Source: Tanypteryx hageni
Taxonomy: Eukaryota > Arthropoda > Insecta > Odonata > Petaluridae
Assembly (NCBI GenBank): GCA_028673005.1
Contig: CM054114.1
Coordinates: 15,501,516-15,565,515 of the forward strand
Direction: 5' to 3'
Length of the DNA stretch: 64,000 bases
Shown: piece by piece, positions 55,088-64,000 of the stretch
How positions within the stretch are numbered: the first letter of the stretch is position 1
Layout: each line of letters starts with the position of its first letter
Notes under the pieces: model-generated
What the model saw: only the letters and a program-made list of their open reading frames with translations
What the model was told of the DNA's origin: nothing
Databases searched by the model: none
Program-made: the position numbers and the translations under genes

Positions 55088-55316
55088 CCAAGATGTTTAT
55101 TGATGGAATAATATGATCCGAAGATCCTATGCAGACAGGCATAAGCTGTAAAGGTGGCCCAACCAAGGAAACATCCGCATTCAGAAATGAGAGAAATTGT
55201 TCTGCTACGATAGTTCAGAGGTAGAATATCCGCCCGGCAAGTGGAAGACCCGGGTTCGATTCCCAGTCATAGCAGACTTTTTTCTCGTTTCAAAATTATT
55301 CCCAAGATGTTTATTG
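55088..55316 (+). mobile_element. retroposed unit with 15-bp target duplication and a 3' tRNA-like part
   Basis: An exact direct repeat ccaagatgtttattg flanks the unit (55088-55102 and 55302-55316). The inserted 199 bp consist of about 100 bp of unassigned sequence followed by a tRNA-like region (55204-55274), TTTTTT and a short tail. In ordinary SINEs the tRNA part is at the 5' end, so the order here is reversed or composite. Confidence 0.75.
55204..55274 (+). tRNA. tRNA-Ala-like sequence (anticodon GGC), probably a pseudogene
   Basis: It folds as a cloverleaf: acceptor GCTACGA/TCATAGC with one mismatch, D arm GTTC/GAAT, anticodon arm TCCGC/GTGGA with loop CCGGCAA, and T arm CCGGG/CCCAG with one mismatch and loop TTCGATT; A and B boxes are good. 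Against a working tRNA: position 33 is C where U is expected, GGC is not the usual eukaryotic Ala anticodon (AGC is), and two arm mismatches occur. A run of six T follows at once, a Pol III terminator. It lies inside a unit with target duplication, so a retroposed tRNA-like element is likeliest. Confidence 0.5.
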
Positions 55317-56093
55317 TTTACATTTTGCCTAATAGTATTGACATAATCCACATAATTTTATTGCTGCTTTAAAGGCTTTGGTGCATCTATCCATGTGAAT
55401 ATTAAGTAAGAAGTTAATGCGTAATTATATTAATGATAAAACTTTACAATACAATAGATAAAATAGTAAATGTTAATGTAAACATCGCTTGCATAATTAA
55501 GGAAAGGGGAACGTTTGGTAAACTTGGGGTACCCAACACTGAAAGTAAGTAAATTTCAGAATTTATTATATTAGTTTTATTGTAATATGACATCAAAAGT
55601 GATATCAATAAAAATCGTTTGCTACTTAAAAGGAAACCCCTCCCTGAGCAAAGCCGGATGTTTCAGCTAGTTTATTATAACTTTGACTAACCACAATTAC
55701 ACAAATTCACTATCAAATCCAGTTGTTTACAGCACTGGTACATGCACTGGCATTTACTGCGACTAACTGACGGAATCAGCCCAAATATTGCATTGTGTGT
55801 GTAAACATGAAGGCAGCTTGAAACATGGTGAACTGAATGGGTGACAGGCATGGCCAGGGATGGCACTTGGGGTAGGCAACATGCCTGACCGCACAGGATA
55901 TCAATGGAACAGAAAGTTGATAACAATGGAACATGACTCTTTTCGGAACTGAAATAAAAATCATTCTTTCCTCATGTATAATAGTTCATAAGTATTTCTG
56001 ACTTTTGAATCTCTGTTTTACTTCTAATTTTGAGACCCTGGGCCAAGGCCCATATTGTCTTCCCCTCAAGATGGCTATGATCAGACCTTCACT
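55317..56093. other. no gene recognised
   Basis: No supportable feature. Minus frames at 55687-55964 have no domain. Confidence 0.4.
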
Positions 56094-56251
56094 TAATCTT
56101 GATATCAAAGGTGAAATACTCCTTTAGCCAAAACAACTAGAGGGCTACAAAACCCAATGCATTTCGCCCTCTAGTTGTTTTGGCTAAAGGAGTATTTCAC
56201 CTTTGTTAGTTTTGGCCAAAGTTATTGAGCTACTATCAATAATCTTGATAT
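56094..56251. mobile_element. foldback insertion with 12-bp target duplication
   Basis: Arms 56107-56144 and 56167-56204 are perfect reverse complements of 38 bp around a 22-bp loop. A direct repeat taatcttgatat borders the unit at 56094-56105 and 56240-56251. The inserted part is 134 bp and has no coding potential. The arm ends carry CCCTCTAGTTGTTTTGGC. The duplication shows it arrived as an insertion and is not a chance hairpin. Confidence 0.75.
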
Positions 56252-57279
56252 AGTCGAGCAGAAACCTCAGCATCTCCTCCAGCAATTTTCAACTTTATCT
56301 TTGCCTATAAGATGCTTAGTCTCTACACTAATTGTATTTAAACCTATTCATTTTGTGGAACTACCTTTTTCTTTCATATGAAAAATAGTCTCTTTGTAAC
56401 TTATTTCACTCAAGCAATCTTGTCTTAACCAAACTTCCCATTAGACTAAAATATTGGTTTTTATCTCTAACATAATATTTTATAATTTTGCTGCACTAAG
56501 CATTGTCCTATTATTCTAAATTATAATCTGAGGTTGATTATTCTTTAATTCCTGATTGAGCAATTTAAGCATTTCCTGGGACAATGACCAAGATGCCGTA
56601 AAATATTCAACATCATTGGATACAGTAATCATCCAATAGGCATTGTAAGTTTATGCATCATGACTCATCCCTATTAATATTAAAAATAGTAACAATTTAA
56701 TTCAAGGATTTATTGAACATATTAGCATAGTGATTACGACAGTTAATCCAGATCTTTGCTTTACACAAGTCAAATAGTTCAACTTAGCACAGTATGACTG
56801 TGTGGAGCAGAATATTCACGATTGAAAGGAATTTATTTCTCAGAGAGCTTTAGAGTCTGATTTGACTCTTATTTCTGGATATTATTATAATTGAAATAGG
56901 ACAACATTTAGGTATGATACAGATAGGAGTAAGCTATTTTTAATTAATGCATTACTGGTTTTTAGTCCTTTATATTTCATTCAGGGAACAGAATCAACTT
57001 GATATTCTGTGAAAAGTTGACTCATATCACTTCTACTTTTTCCATTTAAAATATTAAACAATATCAAGATGCAAATCTAACAATTGTATCATTGCAAAAA
57101 AATTTAGGTTATCCACTGGGTATTCCTCATGCAAATCAATAGTAATTAAGGATAAAAATAAAGAATTTGGATAAACTACTGTTAGAAACAATGGAAAAGT
57201 TTGGCGTGCTTAATGTAGCCATTCATTGAATGTGATTTGTTTTACATATAACTAGAAGAACCCATTCTTTGCATTTTGT
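56252..57279. other. no gene recognised
   Basis: AT-rich, nothing supportable. Confidence 0.45.
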
Positions 57280-57400
57280 TTATAATTGACACCTTGAAAA
57301 GCTTCCTTAGGTAGGTATTAATGATCTTTTGTGACTCTGAAATCATAACTTTATCTTCTTTGACATCCATAATTTTGAAAAACATACTGAAAACACTTTT
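57280..57400 (-). repeat. exon-like repeat unit, copy 2
   Basis: On the minus strand an acceptor-like GTAAAAGTGTTTTCAG is followed by an open frame MFFKIMDVKEDKVMIS, then ESQKIINTYLRKLFK, ending at AAG before GTGTCA. The unit is about 95 bp between splice-like signals and is homologous to 8385-8515. Unlike that copy it has no stop. The protein family is unknown to me. It may be an exon of a multicopy gene or part of an unclassified element. Confidence 0.5.
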
Positions 57401-57769
57401 ACAATATTTATTCAAGAATTGTTGATGGCCTCCCTACTAGGCGAAATTATACACAAATTTTTTTGGTTACTTACCCTTGAATGCCTTGTGTAAGACTGAT
57501 GATGAGAAAAGCATTAGACGCATAAATCGATGCCAAAAACTTGTAGTGATTGACCTTGGACTTATAAATGGTCATTGTAAAACAAACCTTTACTGGATAT
57601 TTACAATGTTTGAATTGAAAAGGGTTAATCACAAGAAATTATGGGAATATGTGGTATAAAAACACTGTCCTTTTGCACATCAGTGATACATTTCCATTTT
57701 TGTTTACAATGGCACTATAAATAGTATATCATAATTTCTTCTTCTAGTGTTGTCTTATGACAGGTCTTA

Positions 57770-58000
57770 CTAATTCAGACCGGACACACACACACACAGC
57801 AGGGAGGAGGGAAACCCAATGCCGGCATTATCCTACTGCTTTGAAAGAGCACCGAGGGAGTAAACTGCTTAATGTCCCTTCCGAAGGATGGGGTGCTGAT
57901 TTTTGCACAGTCTCCTCAAACCACGTAAGTCGGAGGGGTGACCTCAGAAAAAATCTCACTTTCACAGGATTGGATTTTCTGGGTGTTCCTACAGTGGTAG
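57770..58000 (+). repeat. possible old repeat related to 18740-18870
   Basis: Begins with a CACACACACA run and contains the CTCAAACCAC...GAAAAAATC blocks described for 18740-18870. The 94-codon frame at 57757-58041 is not a recognised protein. Confidence 0.3.
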
Positions 58001-58650
58001 AATGTCTTTTCTTATTCAAATCTTTAAGCAAACAGACTTGAACTCACTTTTTGTGCTGAAGAGGGGTTTTCTTCTAGAAAGTGATGCACTGTTAGCGGTC
58101 AACAACTGTAAGGGAGAAACCCTCAGAAAAATATTCATCAAGTTGGATGAGAAGAATATATTTGTAGTAGGAAGGTTCACTGATTGAAGGAGCTTTGAGA
58201 CATCTGTAATTTATGGCAGAAACTTAATGCACAAAAAATTAAGTAATTGTAAAAGTAGATGTTGCTGTACACGATTGATCAATTAAAATGCTCATTAAAT
58301 CAACTTTAAAGATGCTTCTAAGTAGAAAATCTCTGCTCAGAAACATTAATGCCTATTACATTATTTTCAATAGGAAAAATATTATGTATTTTTGATTTAC
58401 ACAATGATTTTCAGGAATGCAACTCGCACATAAATCAGGGGATACCTGTATTTGCATAGAAATATTAATACTCACTGAATTTCTTAGTTTTTTATGGGGT
58501 TGTTAAGCATACAGTTTAGATAACATCTGAATTTCATCTTATAAATATCTGTGAATGATGAAAATGTCAGTTTTTTATATTTAAAAATCTATAAAAACCG
58601 ATAAAATCTCTAAAAAAGGATAAAATCCATGGAAGCGGCAGCCCTGTGTA
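58001..58650. other. no gene recognised
   Basis: AT-rich, nothing supportable. Confidence 0.4.
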
Positions 58651-58658
58651 TATATGCA

Positions 58659-58745
58659 GTGAAGCCTCTATAATCTGATCTAATCGGTGCAACTGTGTGT
58701 TTGGATTATCAAGGTGTTCAGATTGCTGGATTCTAAGTAAATGAC
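58659..58745 (+). mobile_element. pogo-like terminal fragment
   Basis: CAGTGAAGCCTCTATAATCT followed by repeated GGATTATC and AGATTGCTGGAT phrases resembles the ends of pogo/Tigger-type elements. No partner end seen. Confidence 0.35.
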
Positions 58746-59279
58746 TGTGTTTTTAAGAAAATAAACGGTGCAATATACATTGCACAAACATTCTCATATA
58801 CCTATATATGTTTGGTCTCACTACATTCTTCCTCGAAATTAACTGTGTGTGCTTGGCGATTCACTGCCAATTATGTTAATAATGCATAGCAACAGAACCA
58901 AAGCAACTGACACCATCAACCTCTCACGTCTAATACATCTCACCAAGCACGCAACCAGGATTTTCTCTTAGGAGGGGTTCAGCCCTAAAATTTCATGAGT
59001 AGATTGCTAGTTGTTAGAAACTTCACACAATATAAATATGCGTAATTGAAGAAGTATCTGTATAATGATTATAAATTGTAAGCTGAGAGAAATAGAAAAT
59101 ATAAAAAGTCAAAAGAGTATATTTCCTGTATATTTACAAGGCTAGTAAGAGATTTTTAAATAGAGGCTGAAGCCCGTCAGCCCCTCCCTCTTGGTGAACC
59201 CCTGCCTCTCACTGATGGAATTTTATATTTGGGAATCCCTGGGTGCCCTCTCCCTTCTGACGCATGCGCTGAGCATCTT

Positions 59280-59837
59280 GTACAGAAATAATGCCACTGG
59301 ATAATATATGGCAACTGTTTTTGGTCACATGGCTTAGTTAGTATTATTGGTGACATCAGACTGTACGTTTGGATGGATTTTAATCGAAATCCTTATAGCC
59401 ATTTTTGAGTAAATCAAATTTTGTTTCAAAATATCCAAGAATAAAGTACCCTTAGTTGTTGCACAATATTGTTTAGCTTTTCAGAATGTCTTTTACGAAT
59501 GATATTATCCATAAATATGAAATATCATTCGATTTAGTTTAACTGTAAGGCTGTAGTAAGAGTTGGAATGGATCGTGGCGGAGGTGTGACATCATAAGGC
59601 TTAGGTAAGGTAGCTTAGCATACATTGTAATGCCACTGGATGCCATATAGTGATTTCAAGAGACATGGTTTATGCAGTATTATTTGTGACATCAGGCTCT
59701 ACAATTGGATTGATTTTAATCAAATTCTCTTGAGCCATTTTTGAGTAAATCAGATTTTTCTAAAAATCACCAAGAATAAACTACCCTTTATTTTTGTGCA
59801 ATATCATTTATGAAAAAAGAGTCTGCAAAAGATGATA
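59280..59837 (+). repeat. dimeric interspersed repeat, copy B
   Basis: Same repeat as 15905-16445, opposite strand. The landmark GCCACTGGAT occurs at 59292 and 59632; AGCCATTTTTGAGTAAATC occurs at about 59398 and 59735; AAGAATAAA.TACCC closes each half. The period is about 340 bp. The second half is cut by a mariner deletion derivative at 59840. Confidence 0.75.
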
Positions 59838-59839
59838 TA

Positions 59840-60155
59840 CGAGGTGCTACCCAAAATGCACCAGCGCACACGTCACTTGTTATTAGGCAGTTTCTGGCTT
59901 CCAAAAACATGACAGTCATCCCCCATCCTCCCTACTCTCCTGACCTCACCCCCCTGCGACTTTTTCCTGTTCCCCAAAATGAAACTCTGGCTGGCGATGT
60001 TTGGACACGATTGAGGAGATCTGGGCAGAATCGTAAGAGGACTTCCAAGGATGCTTCACATCATGGAAAAAAATTCTGGGGACATTGGAAATTAGGACTT
60101 AGCGCAAGTAATTTTTTTTATGCACAAATTTCTGGAACTTTTGGGTAGCACCTCA
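59840..60155 (+). mobile_element. mariner deletion derivative (316 bp)
   Basis: The terminal repeats CGAGGTGCTACCCAAAA and, reversed, TGAGGTGCTACCCAAAA match at 16 of 17 bases, and TA stands outside each end. Inside remain the last catalytic blocks (APAHTSLVIRQFLASKN, HPPYSPDLTP, LAGDVW), with the frame shifting after SPDLTP. The first two thirds of the gene are deleted. The terminal repeat differs from that of the mariner at 9659, so two mariner families are present. Confidence 0.9.
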
Positions 60156-60159
60156 TATT

Positions 60160-60820
60160 GCACAAATACCAGATACCATTCCGGTCAGCTGTTCTGTAAG
60201 AAATTTTCTCACGGCCAAGTTATAATGAAGCCTTTATTCATAAAGTCGTCATACCAGCAAATGATTGACTTCTTGTCAGGTAACTCAACAGCAAATGTTG
60301 TTCGGAACTGATGCTGAGCCGTAGTCATAGATTTGAATCAAACAACACTGAACTTTTTGCTGCTGAAACGCCATTTTATAGTATGTCAAATGAATACAAG
60401 ATAAAACAGAGGACTTATTATTTAGTTTATATACACAAGTAAAAATCATAGCAAACAAAGAACCTTATGGCAGCAGTTAATGAAACATCGTTTTTTACAT
60501 TAATTTTTATTTTCACCTCAGTAGTCCTTTGTTTGACTTAAATAATATCTAATCACAATGATTTTTTGATAAGTATTGGAAAAGAGAATAATCTCAGTAA
60601 CTCTTAGGTTAATCTGGTTCATATTTTCAAAGTTCTCTATCAGTAATTTTATATTTCAGAGGACTTTCTGGCCTGTACAGAAGTTTGCTGGTGAATTTCA
60701 TGTCTCCGTAGTTGTATTCCACTTTGAAATTTCGGAACATCTGGAAATGATTGATAGTGATTATCGATTCTGTAGACTACACCTTAACCTGTCCTAGAAT
60801 AAACTTTTAAAGGATAATAA
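60160..60820. other. no gene recognised
   Basis: AT-rich, nothing supportable. Confidence 0.4.
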
Positions 60821-60829
60821 ATTTAATAC

Positions 60830-61262
60830 CTTGATCAATAGCACTTCAAGTTCCATTTCTGCGAATCGTTTTCCGATACACATCCTTGGACCGAATCCAA
60901 AAGGCATGAAGACGAAGGGATTTGTCTTGAATTGTTTCACCAAGTCGTAGTCTTTTGCTGATCCGACTGAATCACCTAGTCCCGGTCTAGTCTTTAACCA
61001 CCGCTCCGGAATGTATCGCGATGCAAGAGGGAAGTGTTCATCCATTCGGCCGAGAGACATATGTGCCATCATTATGTTTTTCACTCACCTCATGCTTTCC
61101 TTAATGCACGCCTTTAAGTATTTCATATCCTCAATGATTTCAAAGGTGATTTCATCCTCTTTGTTTGGAAGGAATTTCACCAATTCTTTGTGAAGTTGTT
61201 CTTGCTTTTCTTGATTTTTCGATAGATGATACAGTATACCAGCCACGTTGAAAGAAGTCTAC
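60830..61262 (-). pseudogene. cytochrome P450 fragment, two exons, damaged
   Basis: Minus strand. The first exon (61262-61089) carries a SFNVAGILYHLSKN I-helix region, then EDMKYLKACIKESMR, the K-helix ExxR, and ends at donor GTGAGT. Just after the acceptor a two-base loss is implied, since VD and TSFN lie in different frames. The second block (about 61075-60830) reads [21 protein letters not shown], and the heme loop [17 protein letters not shown] with the Cys ligand, then donor GTATTA. The roughly 35 residues normally between ESMR and AHMSLG, plus the acceptor, are missing: the intron start runs directly into the middle of the next exon. The style resembles mitochondrial-clan insect P450s. 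It is a pseudogene or a deletion allele. Confidence 0.8.
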
Positions 61263-61269
61263 CTTAAAG

Positions 61270-62399
61270 AAATCGTTCGTACGATAGGACGGGTTGATTT
61301 CATAATATCCTTTAATCAAGGATGCATTTATATTACAGTTTTAATTGTTCGTGTTAATTTACAACATAATAAAGATATATTTCGAATGAAATTCTCATGC
61401 GTACAAAGATAGTTATTTAAAGAGTAAAACGTAGAATGCTGCATTTGGGTTTTAGTAAGAAGAAGAGAACGACATCACTTCTAATGTTTGTTTGAGTTTT
61501 ACTTACGATAATATTCAAATTTACGCTTAATTTATTTAATATGGTGGAAATTGAAAACGGAAATAACGTATACTAAGTTTTAGATTTATTGTAGAAATTT
61601 AAAAAATGTCTAGCTGTGAATGAAGTATTTTTTCACCTGTTTTTTAAAACTAATTCGAAGCTTATTGAAGATTTCTTCACTGGAAGAAATAAATCTAGTT
61701 AATTTTATCGTCCTCAAGTTGAATACCCTATCCCGCATCTTGTTTTTATCTATGGTACTTACTCGCATATAAGGCGCACCCTGACTATTGAGATTGAATC
61801 GGGGGAAATAAAGTTCCCGTAAATTAGGCGCACTTCAGAAATATCGAATAGTTGTTAAACATTCTGAATAAAAAAAAATTACTGATATCAACCATTTACT
61901 GTACACAAAATAATCAATGTTTTTCTCTCAATGTAATGAAGTGGAAAGTAAATATTGTTGTCATGAAAACAATAGATTTCATAATAAAATTAAAATTAAA
62001 ACCACCGTTTTCGGTTTCGTAAATATATATATAAATATATATATAAATTGTGTGGAAGTGACAAAGTTGTTTCATTATACCTAATAATGATCAAATTCCA
62101 CAGGGTTGAGCCTGACTTAATTAATGATTTTTTAAAACACTTTACGCTTATAGGTGAGAGAGCATACTATGGAGAAATTGACATTTTAAATAAAAAAATA
62201 AATCCAACTTAGCTGTACAATTCAAATTATTTTTAGAGATAATCAGTCAAAATGTCAAGTTTACGAAAAATGACTTTTCGCCAGGAACTTGATATCTCAA
62301 ACATATGCCTGATGATTTATACGTCACCGGACAACGACGGGGACCAAAAACACAATACACACGCACGCACACACACACACCTCTATCTCAATCGCACAT
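61270..62399. other. no gene; one element end
   Basis: Bases 61756-61850 contain CTTACTCGCATATAAGGCGC and TAAATTAGGCGCAC, reminiscent of the ends of the element at 42831, but no complete unit. A CA-rich run lies at 62360-62380. Confidence 0.4.
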
Positions 62400-62401
62400 A
62401 T

Positions 62402-62655
62402 TAGAAACACGCTTCAAAGAACACCTTGCACATTTTAAAAACAATGCGTTTAACATTTCGAGCGTAGCCACACACTAGAAATCAGTCATCCTATCACTAC
62501 CGAAAATTTAACCTTTTTAATACAAGTCAACAATGCGTACAAATTAGACGCCTACGAAAATATCTATATACACAAACTCCAACAAACCGTTATGAACGAC
62601 GACCGCGGTCCTCTCCCTATTGCCCTCTGCAGTCTAACCAAGTCTAACCGTCTAA
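62402..62655 (+). pseudogene. Penelope-like element fragment (PLE3), GIY-YIG end
   Basis: The plus strand reads ETRFKEHLAHFKNNAFNIS, then a frame change, then YKLDAYENIYIHKL and TVMNDDRGPLPIAPL. These match the last 120 residues of the PLE1 protein (ETRFKEHLAHFKHNRFN, WKLDAYESIFINKF, TVMNNDRGPIPYSPL). It is therefore the same or a close family, truncated on the 5' side. Confidence 0.85.
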
Positions 62656-62869
62656 CCCCTTTCACAGTTTAAATCGGTGCACATTAATTCAATTCAGTGC
62701 GATGGTCAAAAAACATACTAACACACTCCCGGGGTTTTCGGAATGGGATACTAACTCAGTCCCACCACGAAGCAAAATTTCCTTCCCATTATTCACGGAC
62801 TTAGGCCTGTCTGTACTAAAAGTAGCTTTTTGGAAATCCGCGTACACTGTACTTGGTGAAAAATTTAAC

Positions 62870-63480
62870 TGGAGTTTAAAGTATTCGTAGATTAAATATT
62901 GAAAATCTTCTACATACACTTCATGCGTCATTTTGTTCAGTTTACTTACATAAATTTCGGTCGTTTTTTCACCCTCATGGGATAGAGTACGCTTGATTTG
63001 GGCAAGATACTCTCTACTAGTTTGATCGGTATTGATTACCAAATTAGGGTCATACAGAGGAATCAGCTTTTGGACTTGCTCTTGAAAAAGCGTGTCAGCT
63101 TTCATTCTCTCTTTAGGGCATATTATTTGTCTGCGACTAACGTATCTCGTGACCTGTCTTTGGCGGATCTTGTGCCTTCTTTGAAATATTTTTACCCAGG
63201 ATTATGACGCCTCAAATTAAAATCCGCCGGAAATATGTGGAAGAGCAGCTGCCATCCTCAACTGCCGCAGATTTCTCGTTGTAACGTAGTCTCCATTTAC
63301 TCGGGCTTCACAAAACCTATCATAAACCCAGCTGTCGATGGCATTCTGCTTATCCCCAAAACTTTCTCCAGATAGAATATCTCTCTCTTATATTTTTTTC
63401 TGTCCTTTATCGTAATACGTCGAGACACTCGTGCCCTAAAGGATTTTAGAGGCCAATATGGATGCAGTTTCGCAGCAGTA
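62870..63480 (-). pseudogene. pogo/CENP-B-like transposase fragment
   Basis: On the minus strand: DSWVYDRFCEARVNG with VTTRNLRQL, then FEAS and SWVKIFQRRHKIRQRQVTRYV, a CENP-B-type DNA-binding domain; then PLYDPNLVINTDQT with the first catalytic Asp, and KRTLSHEGEKTTEIYV. Two stops interrupt the DNA-binding part. Beyond KMTHE (about 62920) the frame stays open to 62689 but no longer resembles the DDE domain; the junction may be a recombination or an unrecognised region. Confidence 0.7.
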
Positions 63481-64000
63481 ACAACATTAATTTTAGTTTC
63501 CAGAGGAATGATAGAATTGCTAATTTTCTTCGGGGATGGCGCGTATGGACCGTCAATGGAAGTTGACTAGAAAATCCTTCTTCCTCAGTAGATTGTTGCA
63601 AGGAATCTGCATCCATATCAGGGTTGTCTTCGCCAAGCAGGTAATCATGATGGCGATGTTGTCAAACATTCCCACAATACAATCCTACGACCGATGGCGA
63701 TAGCAAGATCAAAAATCTCCTGACTAATGTGATCAAAAATTAAACCACTTTCGCAAAGATGGGGACACCCATTCCCGTGCCCTCTCCTTGTTAGTCTGTT
63801 TCGTTCCTCTCGTTGTCGGGAGACGCATAAAACATTAGATATTTGTTTGGAATACCAAGTCCCTAATGAGAGAATTAATATTCCAGATTTTAATATTTTT
63901 GAATGTTATTCTCTAAAACAATTTTGAATTGTACGGTTTAGGAGTTGATTTAATATTTTTAATTTTTAAACTTTACGCTTAGTTACATCATAGTAATACC
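63481..64000. other. no gene recognised
   Basis: No clear features; may hold the N-terminal flank of the pogo-like gene. Confidence 0.35.

Noticed and set aside
1..64000. CRISPR arrays, bacterial operons, LTR retrotransposons
   Set aside because: No regularly spaced short repeats, no Shine-Dalgarno-led gene strings, and no paired LTRs with gag-pol were found; the repeats around 44.6 and 47.4 kb belong to a Penelope element.

Overview
The window is eukaryotic nuclear DNA, most likely from an arthropod and probably an insect. The evidence is AT-rich non-coding DNA, protein pieces that make sense only as introns and exons (GT...AG junctions), a mitochondrial-clan type cytochrome P450 fragment, an ionotropic-receptor (IR/iGluR) fragment, and a dense, layered load of transposable elements of arthropod type: RTE and Jockey/CR1-like LINEs, Penelope-like elements with a GIY-YIG domain, piggyBac, pogo/Tigger/jerky, hAT, mariner and tRNA-derived SINEs. 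There are no operons, rRNAs or CRISPR arrays. The species cannot be told from the sequence.

Layout. 1-5.3 kb: the 3' end of a piggyBac transposase gene, a pogo-like terminal fragment, and CpG-dense blocks without a recognisable product. 6.5-17.9 kb: a graveyard of RTE pieces, two hAT transposase remnants on the minus strand, a deleted mariner, two kinds of tRNA-derived SINE, a second piggyBac C-terminus, two short hAT elements with target-site duplications, one copy of a dimeric repeat, and one GC-rich candidate exon. 21.5-27.3 kb: a Jockey-like LINE split by a jerky/Tigger element, a SINE and an RTE piece. 27.6-32.4 kb: a clean membrane-segment exon, a hAT gene interrupted by a terminal-inverted-repeat element, a 3-unit tandem repeat with a period near 293 bp, and an internally deleted piggyBac bounded by TTAA. 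32.4-39.6 kb: a chimera of two LINEs, a nearly full-length RTE retrotransposon with a long open frame, and three ribozyme-like Penelope-related units separated by (AT)n tracts. 42.8-47.6 kb: a hAT element nested in a TA-flanked DNA transposon, then an apparently complete Penelope-like element with a 13-bp target-site duplication. 48.8-54.3 kb: decayed exons of an ionotropic receptor whose intron holds a second Penelope remnant and two inverted-repeat elements. 55-64 kb: a tRNA-like retroposed unit, a foldback insertion, a mariner deletion derivative inside the second dimeric repeat, a P450 pseudogene, a third Penelope fragment and a pogo/CENP-B-like transposase fragment.

How the parts relate. 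Only two elements look recently active: the RTE at 35.5-38.4 kb and the Penelope-like element at 44.6-47.6 kb. The most interesting system is Penelope-related. The complete element ends its ORF inside a hammerhead-ribozyme-like fold. Three short units 5-9 kb away carry the same kind of fold and a similar 3' terminal sequence, so they look like non-autonomous (retrozyme-like) derivatives. Three of the Penelope-type loci carry an inverted copy of their own 3' end at the 5' end. The host exons (membrane-segment exon, receptor exons, P450 exons, two low-complexity candidate exons) are isolated islands, and the receptor and P450 pieces show frameshifts or losses.
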